A stretch of DNA of 64,000 bases from Sphingomonadales bacterium (GCA_947470185.1 CANIRZ010000003.1:1-64000), one strand, 5' to 3'; numbered from the stretch's first letter, positions 7,247-18,191 are shown. The notes: generated by a model not told the origin, from the letters alone. Numbers and translations are program-made.

Positions 7247-8335
7247 TTATTCTTCGGTACGGACCAAAACGGTTTCGCCTATCAAGAAGAATAACAAGAA
7301 TGGACCCCATGCCGCAATCCAGGGCGGGTACGCGCCCAGATTCCCCATTGCGAGGGCGAAATTATCCGCGACAAAATAGGTAAAGCCCAATGCCATACCG
7401 ATAACGGCCCTCAGGAAAAGTGCGCCAGAACGGGCAAGGCCAAAGGCCGCAACCGCACCCAGCAAAGGCATCAACAGTGTCGACAATGGGGCCGAAATCT
7501 TATGCCACAAAATGCCTTCCAGATTGTCTGTACGGCGACCAGCAGCTTTTAAATCGTCAATCGCGCGCATCAGCGGCAGGAAGGCCAAGCTATCGCCATC
7601 CACTTTGACATAGTTAAACCTATCAGGCGTAATGCCCCTGCCGATTATCAAATTGCCCGGCTTGGTTTCCGTAGTCGTAGCAACATCAAAGGATTTTGCG
7701 TTTTCCAGTTGCCATGCATCGCCAGTATAGCGCGCCTGCGTCGCGGTCACGACTTGCCGTAATCCGCCATTTGCGCGCAGATAAATACGGACATTTTCAA
7801 GCACAGTGTCATCGCCTGATCCAACCACATTGCCCGCGTTGATAAGATCATTACCCTCACGCACCCACACATTATTTCGCGCGTCACTATTGGGCGCAAC
7901 CGCGCCATATTCTGCCGCTTGCCACACCTTCAGGCGGGCCGTGCTTGGCGCGACTACAGCATCGTTGAATACAAAAGAAATAAGCGCAACGCCAAGGCTG
8001 GCGACAAACATCGGCGCCAATATCTGATGCGCCGATAGGCCGGCTGCTTTCATGGCCACGACTTCGCTGTTCTGGCTTAGCCCGGCAAAGGCAATCAACG
8101 TCCCGAGCAAGGCAGAAAATGGCAAAAATCGGGCAATGATTTGTGGCGCGCGCATCGAAACATAATGCAAAACATCGCCTTGGTCATTTCCGGGAACGGC
8201 CAATATTTTGCCACTTTCGCCCAGCAAATCGAGTGTCATCAGTATAAGGACAAGCATCGTAAGCACCGCGAAACTGCGGATGATAAACAACTTGGCCATG
8301 TACATGGTGATGTTGCGCGAGGGGAAGAAATGCAT
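7247..8335 (-). CDS. lptG: LptG-type permease (LptF/LptG family)
   Basis: The 362-aa inner-membrane protein has the LptG layout: three N-terminal transmembrane helices with a conserved segment around PGNDQGDVLHYVSMRAPQII, a periplasmic beta-jellyroll of roughly 140 residues, and three C-terminal helices. With LptF and the LptB ATPase the family extracts lipopolysaccharide from the inner membrane and feeds it to the LptC-A-D bridge. The gene begins three bases after lptF stops, so the two are co-translated. It sits beside ceramide synthesis genes, and no lptD, surA or pdxA is nearby, although those usually accompany lptFG in alphaproteobacteria. A sphingolipid substrate is therefore possible (inference). 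Confidence 0.88.
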   Translation of the reverse strand: MHFFPSRNITMYMAKLFIIRSFAVLTMLVLILMTLDLLGESGKILAVPGNDQGDVLHYVSMRAPQIIARFLPFSALLGTLIAFAGLSQNSEVVAMKAAGLSAHQILAPMFVASLGVALISFVFNDAVVAPSTARLKVWQAAEYGAVAPNSDARNNVWVREGNDLINAGNVVGSGDDTVLENVRIYLRANGGLRQVVTATQARYTGDAWQLENAKSFDVATTTETKPGNLIIGRGITPDRFNYVKVDGDSLAFLPLMRAIDDLKAAGRRTDNLEGILWHKISAPLSTLLMPLLGAVAAFGLARSGALFLRAVIGMALGFTYFVADNFALAMGNLGAYPPWIAAWGPFLLFFLIGETVLVRTEE

Positions 8336-8338
8336 CTG

Positions 8339-9577
8339 TTATGGCTCCGCCTGAGGCGTCGGAATGCCTAAAGTTGCCAACCGAGATTTGCGACCAAAGC
8401 GGAACAAACGCTTCAGCCATTTTCCGGCCTTTGATGCGAACACCTCAAGTGCACCGATAGGCTGCCCACCCGGCACATGCGCGATGACATGATACATCCA
8501 CAGGATGAGGCCAGCAAACAACAGGAAGGGCACCCATAAAGCAAAGAACGGGTCAACGACGCCCATGCCGCCGACGCTTTCGGCATATTCGTTGATCTTG
8601 TGATAAGTGACCACCATCACAATCGATAAAAACACCCCAAGTGCAGAGGTTGACCGCTTTGGCGGAATGGCCAGTGCAAGCGCCAAAAACGGCAGCAACA
8701 GCATCATCGCGACCTCGACAAGGCGGAAATGGAAATTGGCCCAGGCCTGATTACGTTCCGACGCGGGTTTTTGCGCATCGCCACCAATGTCCACCAACTC
8801 GGTAATCAGATATTCCCGGTCCTTGCCCCCACGGTTGCGGAAATTCTCTATCTGCGGCAGCGGGATGGGCACGTCATGGCTCGTAAAGCTTAACACGCGC
8901 GGCGATGTATAACTGGGCGCATCGTGGACAAGGGTCCCCTTTTGCAGACGTAATAATATCGTATCGGGGTCGTCAGTGCGCAAAAACTGCCCTTTTTCGG
9001 CTGTCACTGCGATTGACTGACCATTGTTGCTTTGCGCAAACACAAACATGCCAGACAATTCATTGCCGTTATTTTTGCTCTCATCGATGCGGACGGTCAG
9101 ATTTTTGCCAACATTGTTGAATTCGCCCACCCGCACCTTTGCACCAAAGGCGCCTGATCGAAGTTCAAAGCGCAGTTCTTCATAAAGATAGCGCGCGCTT
9201 GGCTGCAAGAATCCCACAATGGTAAAGTTAACGGCGGCAAGTGCAATGGCCAGCAGGAACGGAACACGCAGAAGCCGGAAATAACTCATGCCAACGGCGC
9301 GGAAAATGTCGAGTTCTGAAGACGTTGCTAGTCCTCGGAAGGCCAATAAGATACCAAGCAACAAGCCAATAGGGATACCCAGTGACAGATATTCAGGTAT
9401 CAGGTTGGCGAGCATGCGCCATACGACGCTGACAGGTCCGCCCTCTGCCGCGACAAAGTCGAACAGGTTCAGCATCTTTTCCAACAACAGCAAAGATGCC
9501 GCGATTGCCAGCGTGGCAAGCAACGGCAACATCACGCGTCGGAAGATATAACGGTCAGTGGCAGTGATAAATTTCAA
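8339..9577 (-). CDS. lptF: LptF-type permease (LptF/LptG family)
   Basis: The 412-aa partner of LptG starts MKFITATDRYIFRRVMLPLL. It has three N-terminal helices, including the conserved stretch IPEYLSLGIPIGLLLGILLAFRGL with the coupling-type ASSELDIFRAVG sequence that contacts LptB, then a periplasmic jellyroll, then three C-terminal helices (PFLALALAIPPKR onward). A basic C-terminal tail of about 40 residues follows, longer than in E. coli LptF. It is the first gene of the lptF-lptG pair and reads away from the divergent DUF2141 gene across a 127-base gap that must hold both promoters. Family assignment is firm; the lipid carried is not known from sequence. Confidence 0.88.
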   Translation of the reverse strand: MKFITATDRYIFRRVMLPLLATLAIAASLLLLEKMLNLFDFVAAEGGPVSVVWRMLANLIPEYLSLGIPIGLLLGILLAFRGLATSSELDIFRAVGMSYFRLLRVPFLLAIALAAVNFTIVGFLQPSARYLYEELRFELRSGAFGAKVRVGEFNNVGKNLTVRIDESKNNGNELSGMFVFAQSNNGQSIAVTAEKGQFLRTDDPDTILLRLQKGTLVHDAPSYTSPRVLSFTSHDVPIPLPQIENFRNRGGKDREYLITELVDIGGDAQKPASERNQAWANFHFRLVEVAMMLLLPFLALALAIPPKRSTSALGVFLSIVMVVTYHKINEYAESVGGMGVVDPFFALWVPFLLFAGLILWMYHVIAHVPGGQPIGALEVFASKAGKWLKRLFRFGRKSRLATLGIPTPQAEP

Positions 9578-9704
9578 CTTATGGTCGCCCTGTCACCCTA
9601 ATTTGGCCGCAAACTATCCCGATAGACGCTTACAGGTTCAGGGGCAACATCGATGCTATCCCAAAAAGCGGGGATATCGGACATAAAGTTCCAGGAGTTT
9701 CAAT

Positions 9705-10181
9705 ATGAAGAAATATGTCGCCCTTTTGGCTGTTGTTGGTTTGGTGCTGGTTTCAGGCACGGCAACCGCGAGCCAAGAATTGACTAACGACCTTTCGCGC
9801 TGCGCACCTGGCAATGGTCCCGCGGTGCTGGTGTCCGTACGCGGCATAAAAGTACCGAGCGGCAACATCAGGGTCCAATCCTATCCCGCAAGCCCAGACG
9901 CATGGTTGGCCAAGGGCCGTTGGCTGCACCGCGTTGAAAGCCGCGCAAGCGCAGGCGGCATGGATATTTGCATTCCCGTTCCGTCCGAAGGCAAATACGG
10001 CATTGCCGTTCGGCATGATCTCAACGGTAACGGAAAAACCGACATTACCCAAGACGGCGGGGGATTTTCGAACAATCCAAGCATAAGCATTCTGAATTTG
10101 GGTAAGCCATCGGTACACAAAGTTGCGTTTGCAGCAGGGCCCGGCGTCACCCGGATCACCGTCAATCTGAAATATATGTAA
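9705..10181 (+). CDS. DUF2141 periplasmic protein
   Basis: The 158-aa exported protein has a clear signal peptide (MKKYVALLAVVGLVLVSG, with cleavage probably after TATAS) and one DUF2141 domain with the typical GKYGIAVRHDLNGNGKTD motif, which resembles a calcium-type loop. Biochemical function is unknown. It is followed 9 bases later by the lipid kinase gene and then the TAM41-like gene, all on the plus strand, so it is probably the first gene of a three-gene sphingolipid-linked operon. That position suggests a periplasmic step in lipid modification or transport (inference from context). An AGGAG ribosome binding site precedes the ATG. Confidence 0.85.
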   Translation: MKKYVALLAVVGLVLVSGTATASQELTNDLSRCAPGNGPAVLVSVRGIKVPSGNIRVQSYPASPDAWLAKGRWLHRVESRASAGGMDICIPVPSEGKYGIAVRHDLNGNGKTDITQDGGGFSNNPSISILNLGKPSVHKVAFAAGPGVTRITVNLKYM

Positions 10182-10190
10182 GGACGATAT

Positions 10191-11162
10191 TTGGCTTTGG
10201 TAGCGCTCCTTTCGAACCCCAATTCAACCGGCAACAGGTCATTGCTGCCGGCGGTTCGAACCTATTGCGCCAAGAACCCGGATATCTTCCATTACGAAGT
10301 CGAAGAAATGGGCCAGATTGCCAAAGCGTTGGAAATGATTGCCCGGGTGAAGCCAAAGGTGCTTGTCATCAATGGCGGCGACGGCACTGTTCAATCTGCG
10401 TTGACCGAGCTTTACCATGGCGGCCATTTTGAAGGCACGCCGCCGCCGGTTGCGGTGTTGCCAAACGGCAAGACAAACCTGATTGCTTTGGACTTGGGTG
10501 TAGAGGGCGATCCGCTTGAAGCGCTCGCACGGATCATGGAAGCCGCAAAGGGCGATCTGTCCGAACATATTGTCGTGCGCGAACTTATCGCACTGAGCGA
10601 CGGCAGCGAGGACGCACGTCCGGTGCTTGGAATGTTCCTTGGCGGCGCGGGTCTTGCCGAAACAATCCTATATTGTCGGCATAAAATCTATCCCTTGGGG
10701 CTACCCAACGGGCTAAGCCATTTTTTGACCGCAATTGCCGTGATTTTCTCAACCTTTGTCGGGGTCAAAGCGAGCTTTTTGCCCGAACGGTCCAAGCCGG
10801 TGAGCATCTCATTCATCCGCAACGGAGAGTTGCAAGGCACTTTTGCGGTGCTGATTGTGACAACGCTCGAAAAATTGTTGCTTGGCGGGCAAGCCGGAAA
10901 CAGTAAGCAGCGCGGGCTGATGAAATTCTTGGCAGTTGACCAGGCCCCAATGGCCATGCTGAAAATGATGGCGGCATCGCTGCGCGGTAAATTGGGACAA
11001 ACAGCGATGACCGGCGTGCATTTCCAACAGGGTGATGTCATTCGTATCGATAGTGAACAAAGCAGTGTCGTTCTGGATGGCGAAGTGTTTGAGGCCTATT
11101 TGGGCAGCCCCATTGTTCTTCGGTCCACGCCGCCTGTACCGTTCCTCAAACTTGCCGCTTAA
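10191..11162 (+). CDS. Diacylglycerol-kinase-family lipid kinase, candidate ceramide kinase
   Basis: The 323-aa protein has the DAGK catalytic fold: an N-terminal SNPNSTGNR phosphate loop, the nucleotide-binding signature VINGGDGTVQSALTEL, PPPVAVLPNGKTNLIALDLG, and a C-terminal beta domain ending with the RIDSEQSSVVLDGEVF block. The family phosphorylates lipid hydroxyls: diacylglycerol, sphingosine or ceramide. Its place between a DUF2141 gene and a TAM41-like gene, beside spt, fits a ceramide kinase like the one reported in the Caulobacter sphingolipid locus. The start is TTG at 10191, with AAGGAC 7 bases upstream; no in-frame ATG fits the conserved N terminus. Substrate is inference. Confidence 0.75.
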   Translation: MALVALLSNPNSTGNRSLLPAVRTYCAKNPDIFHYEVEEMGQIAKALEMIARVKPKVLVINGGDGTVQSALTELYHGGHFEGTPPPVAVLPNGKTNLIALDLGVEGDPLEALARIMEAAKGDLSEHIVVRELIALSDGSEDARPVLGMFLGGAGLAETILYCRHKIYPLGLPNGLSHFLTAIAVIFSTFVGVKASFLPERSKPVSISFIRNGELQGTFAVLIVTTLEKLLLGGQAGNSKQRGLMKFLAVDQAPMAMLKMMAASLRGKLGQTAMTGVHFQQGDVIRIDSEQSSVVLDGEVFEAYLGSPIVLRSTPPVPFLKLAA

Positions 11163-11195
11163 CAAGCTGCGGTGAACAGGGATAAAACCCCCGAC

Positions 11196-12119
11196 ATGCA
11201 TTCGCTTACGCAACTTGTGGCTGAAGAACTGGCTGTTCCGGTACAAGCGGGCGTCTGCGACTTTGCCGCCCAGATCGCCGCGCAATATGGTGATGCCGCA
11301 CGCGCCGTCTTATTCTATGGTTCTTGCTTGCGATCCGAACAATTGCAGGGCGAAATGCTCGATTTCTATCTCATCGTTTCGGACTATGAGGCCGCTTATG
11401 GTAAGACGTGGCTTGCGACTTGGAACCGCCGTTTACCGCCCAATGTTTTCCCGTTTCAGCATGATGAGCTGATCGCCAAAGTCGCGGTTTTGAGCGAGAG
11501 AGACTTCCATAATCTCAACCGGCCCGCCGCGTCTGCTGTATCGGTGTGGGCGCGCTTTGCACAGCCGTCACGCCTGGTTTGGTGTGCCAACGAAGCTGCC
11601 CGGGTATCCGCAGTTAATGCTATCTGCGGCGCAGCCCCTACCTTGTTGAACGCGGCGCTGGCGTTTGTTGAACGCGAGGTTGATGTGCTTGATTTATGGC
11701 AATCCGGGTTTCAGATGACCTATAGCGCCGAGTTGCGCGCCGAACGTAAAGACCGGCCATCGTCGGTGATCGCGTTTGACCCCGAACGCTACGAACGCAT
11801 CGGGGCTGCCGCCTTGCATCATACGCATATCGCCAACGCACTGCGCGGCGGCAAAATTGTGCTGCTGCCTGATGTGGATGGCAGAATAGCGCGGGAGAAA
11901 AATCGATGGCCAGGCCTGCGTCGGCGCGGCAAGCTGTTGACCATTGCACGGCTTGGCAAGGCCGCGTTCACTTACGCTGGTGGGATCGATTATCTGGCGT
12001 GGAAGATAAACCGCCATGCAGGCACGCACATCCATATTCGGCCGTGGCAGCGCAAATGGCCCTTAGTCGCCGCTTTGTTTCTGGTGCCGAAACTTTTGGC
12101 GAGAGGCGCGGTGCGCTAG
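11196..12119 (+). CDS. TAM41/Mmp37-like nucleotidyltransferase (CDP-lipid synthase family)
   Basis: The 307-aa protein matches the pattern of mitochondrial TAM41, the peripheral CDP-diacylglycerol synthase. VLFYGSCLRSEQ corresponds to the YGSG nucleotidyltransferase motif, and EMLDFYLIVSDY to the acidic strand (LDFIFVV). DELIAKVAVLSERDF followed by LNRPAASAVSVW and QPSRLVW corresponds to the KYGVI and LYxAGRLxKPV regions. It is not one of the multi-pass CdsA enzymes. Adjacent to a lipid kinase gene, it could activate a phosphorylated lipid (phosphatidate or ceramide-1-phosphate) with CTP, or attach a headgroup. ATG at 11196 is preferred over a GTG at 11172. Its stop overlaps the convergent YoaK gene. 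The family call is from motif reading only. Confidence 0.65.
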   Translation: MHSLTQLVAEELAVPVQAGVCDFAAQIAAQYGDAARAVLFYGSCLRSEQLQGEMLDFYLIVSDYEAAYGKTWLATWNRRLPPNVFPFQHDELIAKVAVLSERDFHNLNRPAASAVSVWARFAQPSRLVWCANEAARVSAVNAICGAAPTLLNAALAFVEREVDVLDLWQSGFQMTYSAELRAERKDRPSSVIAFDPERYERIGAAALHHTHIANALRGGKIVLLPDVDGRIAREKNRWPGLRRRGKLLTIARLGKAAFTYAGGIDYLAWKINRHAGTHIHIRPWQRKWPLVAALFLVPKLLARGAVR

Positions 12120-12769
12120 GGCTTGATGAGGTTGCCCTGTGCCAACAGCACCAGCGCAAAGATCCCGGCATAGCTGGCTGGTAACCACAGGCTATCAAGC
12201 CCGAAAAAACCGAACAGCAGCGCGCCGATAGCAGCGCCGCTGACAAGTCCAATCCATAGCAAAAGATAGGGCACCCACGCAAACCGCGCGCCGCCGCTCA
12301 TCAATGTCGCAAGCCCCTGACCAATTTTAACCAACGCGCCCGTCATATAAGTGAGCCCGAAAGAGACCGAGCCCTCGCGTTCAAAAAGCGTGTTTTCCAA
12401 ACCCATGCAAAATGCCGCGAGGCAAAGGCCAAAGAGCAGAAATTGGAAGCTTGCGATTACAGGCGCGGCAAACAGCAATATGGATATGATGATGAGGATA
12501 TATGCCTGCCGCCGCGACGGCGAGAGCATGTTGTTGCGGCCAATAAGCGACCCTGCAACGACGCCGCCGACAAAGCTTAACAACAGCAGCGATACCATGC
12601 CGACATAGGGCGCGCCTTCGACCACACCGACGCTAAAGCGCGTGGAATTGCCGCTCATAAAAGACAGGAAAAACCCGCCGCTCGCCAAAAATCCGATGGC
12701 ATCGACCATGCCCGCCATGGCCGCGAAACTTACGGCCAATATGCGGGCATTCCGGTCAAGCCTGGTCAT
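12116..12769 (-). CDS. YoaK family (DUF1275) inner-membrane protein
   Basis: The 217-aa protein has about six transmembrane segments and the DUF1275 signature near its N terminus (AAMAGMVDAIGFLASGGFFLSFMSGNST). Members are small integral membrane proteins of unknown function, sometimes suggested to be transporters. It reads in the spt direction and starts 10 bases downstream of the spt stop codon, so it is probably the last gene of the epimerase-ACP-spt transcript. Its stop overlaps the stop of the convergent TAM41-like gene by four bases. A lipid role is suggested only by position. Confidence 0.88.
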   Translation of the reverse strand: MTRLDRNARILAVSFAAMAGMVDAIGFLASGGFFLSFMSGNSTRFSVGVVEGAPYVGMVSLLLLSFVGGVVAGSLIGRNNMLSPSRRQAYILIIISILLFAAPVIASFQFLLFGLCLAAFCMGLENTLFEREGSVSFGLTYMTGALVKIGQGLATLMSGGARFAWVPYLLLWIGLVSGAAIGALLFGFFGLDSLWLPASYAGIFALVLLAQGNLIKP

Positions 12770-12779
12770 AGGCCAGCCG

Positions 12780-13979
12780 TCAGATTATCCCGACGGCTTT
12801 GCCCGCGCGTTCGAAGCGGTCGAGAATGTCAGCGACCTGTTCGCTGCTATGTTCGGCGCATAATGAACACCGCAGCAACGTCATGCCCGCTGGTGTCGCT
12901 GGTGGCCGCGCCAAGTTCACATATAGCCCGTTTTCAAGCAACGCCGCCCACATGGCTGCGCCCTTTTCCAGATCAGGCATGATCACGGCAATGATCGCGC
13001 TTTGCGCATTGGGTGTGCCCAATTGGAAGCCCAAATCGCGCAGGCCCTGATGCAGGCTCTTCGAATTCTCCCACAAATGCCCGCGCTTATTGCTATTGTG
13101 CATGAGCTTGCGGATGCTCGCGGCGGAACATGCGACGACCGACGGCGGAAGCGAGGCGGTGAACACATAAGGGCGGCACACAAGCCGCATGATTTCGAAC
13201 TTCGGATGGTTTGACACACAGAAACCGCCAACCGTGCCGACCGATTTGGAGAATGTGCCGATGATGAAATCAACATCGTCCAACACGCCTTGCTCTTCGG
13301 CAACGCCGCGGCCATTTTCACCAATGAAACCCATCGAGTGCGCTTCATCGACCAAGATCATCGCGCCAGCTTCTTTCGAAACGCGGATCATTTCCTTCAA
13401 AGGGGCAACATCGCCAAGCATCGAATAGACGCCCTCAAGCACCACCAACTTGCCTGCATCGGCGGGCAAACGCTTAAGGCGCTTCTCAAGCGCTTCCACG
13501 TCATTATGGCGGAAGGCAACGATTTCGGCATCGCCCATTTTGCAACCATCATAGATCGACGCATGGCTGTCGATGTCGAGGATGATGTAATCACCCTTGC
13601 CCGCGATCGTGCTAATAATGCCCAAATTGGCCTGATAGCCCGTGGAAAAGACCATCGCATGGTCCATTCCGTAAAACTCCTTCAACGCGTCTTCGCATTC
13701 CTTGTGGCCCTGAAACGTGCCATTCAGAACGCGGCTGCCCGTGGTGCCCGCGCCAAATTCGTCCAAAGCTTTCTTGCCTGCCGCGATGACATCATCATCA
13801 AAGGTCATGCCCATATAATTATAGGTGCCAAGCAGGATCGTTTCCTTGCCATTGACGACGGCAACGGTTGGGGATTTCACCTCTTCCATCACAAGGCTGA
13901 ACGGGTCCTTCACACCAGTGGCGAGCAGACCTTCGCGCTGGGCGATTAAAGCGTCAAATTTTGAAAATAAGTCAGTCAT
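12780..13979 (-). CDS. spt: Serine palmitoyltransferase
   Basis: The 399-aa PLP enzyme of the alpha-oxoamine synthase family condenses L-serine with palmitoyl thioester to make 3-ketosphinganine, the first committed step of sphingolipid synthesis. The PLP lysine lies in GTFSKSVGTVGGF, the aspartate and histidine of the cofactor pocket in ILVDEAHSMG, and the substrate-side motif in LDIDSHASIYDG. Close relatives in this family (KBL, AONS, ALAS) share the fold, but the dedicated ACP gene immediately upstream and the reductase gene beyond it favour Spt, as does the overall similarity to the soluble homodimeric Sphingomonas enzyme. ACP ends 19 bases upstream, so the two are likely co-transcribed. 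Confidence 0.92.
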   Translation of the reverse strand: MTDLFSKFDALIAQREGLLATGVKDPFSLVMEEVKSPTVAVVNGKETILLGTYNYMGMTFDDDVIAAGKKALDEFGAGTTGSRVLNGTFQGHKECEDALKEFYGMDHAMVFSTGYQANLGIISTIAGKGDYIILDIDSHASIYDGCKMGDAEIVAFRHNDVEALEKRLKRLPADAGKLVVLEGVYSMLGDVAPLKEMIRVSKEAGAMILVDEAHSMGFIGENGRGVAEEQGVLDDVDFIIGTFSKSVGTVGGFCVSNHPKFEIMRLVCRPYVFTASLPPSVVACSAASIRKLMHNSNKRGHLWENSKSLHQGLRDLGFQLGTPNAQSAIIAVIMPDLEKGAAMWAALLENGLYVNLARPPATPAGMTLLRCSLCAEHSSEQVADILDRFERAGKAVGII

Positions 13980-13998
13980 TACCGTCTCTCGTAAAAAA

Positions 13999-14244
13999 TT
14001 AGGCAGCGGTTAGCTTAGTCACGGCATCGACCAACTGGCCGACATTTTCGATCTCTGCCTGCAAATTCATGCTGATGATGATGTCGAAGCTGTCTTCGAC
14101 TTCCGCGACAAAGTCCATGACGGTCAGGCTGTCCCATTCAAGGTCGCCAGCAAAGGTCGTTGTCTCACTGACATCAACGCCTTTTTTGTTAAATGGCGCA
14201 ATCAAGCCCTTCAGGCGATCAAACATTTCGCTTCGGTCAGTCAT
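13999..14244 (-). CDS. Acyl carrier protein dedicated to sphingolipid synthesis
   Basis: The 81-aa acidic protein has the phosphopantetheine attachment serine in LEWDSLTVMDFVAEVED (Ser39 region). It differs from housekeeping AcpP in starting MTDRSEMFDRLKGLIAPF and in having a longer loop before the serine. ACPs next to spt in Caulobacter and sphingomonads supply the acyl chain to Spt instead of CoA. The ATG at 14244 is preceded by GAGGATTT. It lies 90 bases downstream of the epimerase-family gene and 19 bases upstream of spt, all on the minus strand. Confidence 0.88.
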   Translation of the reverse strand: MTDRSEMFDRLKGLIAPFNKKGVDVSETTTFAGDLEWDSLTVMDFVAEVEDSFDIIISMNLQAEIENVGQLVDAVTKLTAA

Positions 14245-14334
14245 TCGTAAATCCTCGAAATAGGTTGCGACTATTGCGCTATATCGTGGCGCTATGGCAA
14301 GGGAATAAGGCGGCAAAAGGGCAAGGCCAAGGCG

Positions 14335-15239
14335 CTACATCCACCCTTGCTTGCGATACCATGTTACTGTGTCCTGAAGCCCCTTTGGCGTGGCTATTTC
14401 CGGTTTCCAAAGTTCGGGTGCTGGCGCGGCGTCCGGGTCAATGGTCCAGTCGGGATGCGCAAGATAATTGGCGCGATCCGGCGTCAACTTTGCCTTTGGT
14501 CCCCGAATAGCCCGATCAGCCCATCCCGCAATTTTTAGAAGAAAGCGCGGCGCGTGGATTGTTGTGATTTTGCGTCCGACTGCCGCGCCAATGGCCTTGG
14601 CAAAAGCTTCATGGCTCCACCCGCCCACCATAGCGTCATCAGCCTCAAAAACCCGCTTCGATACATCAGAAGCCGACAGTAATGTCACAAGCAAACGCGC
14701 CAGATCATCGACATGGATGACGGATACGCGTCCGCGTGGCGGCAGCAAGGCCCAGCCTTTGGCAGCAATACGAAACATGTCGAACATTTCGGTGTCACCG
14801 GGGCCATAAACTCCTGGCGGACGGATGACGGTCCAGTCGAGTTTGGAGCAGCGCACCAAATATTCGGCTTTCGCTTTACTGGCACCGTATATCGACAAGC
14901 CAGGGTGGCGGGCGGCGAGTGAGGAAACATGGACGAAGCGACCGATGCCCGCCGATGATGCTGCAGCGAGCATAAGTTTCGTGCCCGTCACATTACCGCT
15001 TTCAAAACCTGCCGCATCGGGCGCGTTTACGACGCCTGCGACATGCAAGACGGCATCAGCCCCTTTGCATAATTCGATGAGGCTGGCGGCGTCATCCAGG
15101 CGCCCATGCACCCAAGTTACCCCGGCTTTCTTGGGCTGGTCGCGCCGCGTCAACGCGCGCACATGCCAACCAGCGGCGAGCAGTCGGTCAAGCGTAATCC
15201 GCCCGACAAAGCCCGTCGCGCCCGTCAGCGCAACTGTCT

Positions 15240-15243
<4 letters not shown>
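14335..15243 (-). CDS. NAD(P)-dependent SDR/epimerase, candidate sphingolipid (ceramide) reductase
   Basis: The 302-aa extended-SDR protein begins MKTVALTGATGFVGR (Rossmann glycine motif) and has the catalytic YGASKAKAEYLVR (YxxxK) with an upstream HVSSLAA serine region. In the Caulobacter sphingolipid locus the gene in this position (CerR) reduces the keto group of the ceramide intermediate; I infer the same here. The start is GTG at 15243, which overlaps the proB stop as GTGA; an upstream extension lacks the fold. The protein ends with a sugar-epimerase-like tail (TPKGLQDTVTWYRKQGWM). Function is inferred from context and family. Confidence 0.72.
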
Positions 15244-17416
<2,173 letters not shown>

Positions 17417-17465
17417 TTAGGGGAGAATGCCGGTTTTGGCCAGTGTCGGGTTAGCTACCCAATAT

Positions 17466-17556
17466 CGTCACCCTGAACTCGGTTCAGGGTCCATCGTGCA
17501 TCTCAACCCTACGGGTGAAGCTGGCAAATGGATGCTGAAACAAGTTCAGCATGACG
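17466..17556. repeat. REP-like double hairpin between obgE and tRNA-Ala
   Basis: Two short imperfect hairpins lie back to back: CACCCTGAAC/GTTCAGGGT near the left end and ATGCTGAAA/TTCAGCAT near the right end. They are bounded by CGTCA on one side and TGACG on the other, giving a mirror-like BIME arrangement. Related units occur at 20452-20530 and 55021-55048. Confidence 0.7.
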
Positions 17557-17568
17557 TGTGTCGAAGAT

Positions 17569-17644
17569 TGGTGGAGCCTAGGGGAGTCGAACCCCTGACC
17601 TCTACACTGCCAGTGTAGCGCTCTACCAGCTGAGCTAAGGCCCC
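17569..17644 (-). tRNA. tRNA-Ala(GGC)
   Basis: A full cloverleaf can be drawn on the minus strand: acceptor GGGGCCT/AGGCTCC, D-arm GCTC/GAGC, anticodon stem CTACA/TGTAG with loop CTGGCAG (anticodon GGC), T-arm AGGGG-TTCGACT-CCCCT, discriminator A and an encoded CCA. The length is 76 bases. Confidence 0.97.
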
Positions 17645-17717
17645 ATATAGCCGCCCAGAGGCGGCCTTGGTGAGGAGCGCCACTAGCGGGCGCTCCTATA
17701 TATATCAAGCGCGAAGA

Positions 17718-18035
17718 TTAGATGTCGTCAGGCTCGCCTTCGGTGCCGGCAACGCCGAGATCTTCGTCTCCACCCAAGTCAACATCATTGTCTGGCGAAA
17801 CGTCGCCGTCGACAGCATCAACGTCAATGTCGAGATCGTCATCGGCCAGGTCAGAGTCGTCCTTTTTCTTTTGGACTTCTTCAAACGGCATTGGCTGCTT
17901 CGATTTCAGAACTGGCTCTGGCGTCCACTGGTTGCCGCATTCGATGCATTCAACCGGCTCATCCTTGGTCAGATCATAAAAACGAACGCCACATTTCGGG
18001 CAAGTGCGCTTGGTTCCCCATTCAGCCTTGATCAT
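17718..18035 (-). CDS. TIGR02300 family zinc-ribbon, acidic-tail protein
   Basis: The 105-aa protein has an N-terminal zinc-ribbon-like half with two CxxC pairs (RTCPKCGVRFYDL and ECIECGNQW) and an acidic, aspartate-rich disordered C-terminal half. The FYDL signature defines an alphaproteobacterial family of unknown function (FYDLN-acid). The ribbon suggests binding of metal and perhaps nucleic acid or a protein partner. It sits just upstream of tRNA-Ala on the same strand and is divergent from aroA. Confidence 0.9.
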   Translation of the reverse strand: MIKAEWGTKRTCPKCGVRFYDLTKDEPVECIECGNQWTPEPVLKSKQPMPFEEVQKKKDDSDLADDDLDIDVDAVDGDVSPDNDVDLGGDEDLGVAGTEGEPDDI

Positions 18036-18191
18036 GGCGGGCTTAAATCCTTTTTAAACTGGCTTGGAAAGGCGATCCACGTCTGTGAATCACCGTCAAT
18101 TGGCGCGGCCTTTGCCACAGCGACGCGCCGCTGTCAAAAATTACTGTGGTCGTTGACTTGATCGCGCATCATCCGCAAAGCGAAAAACATC

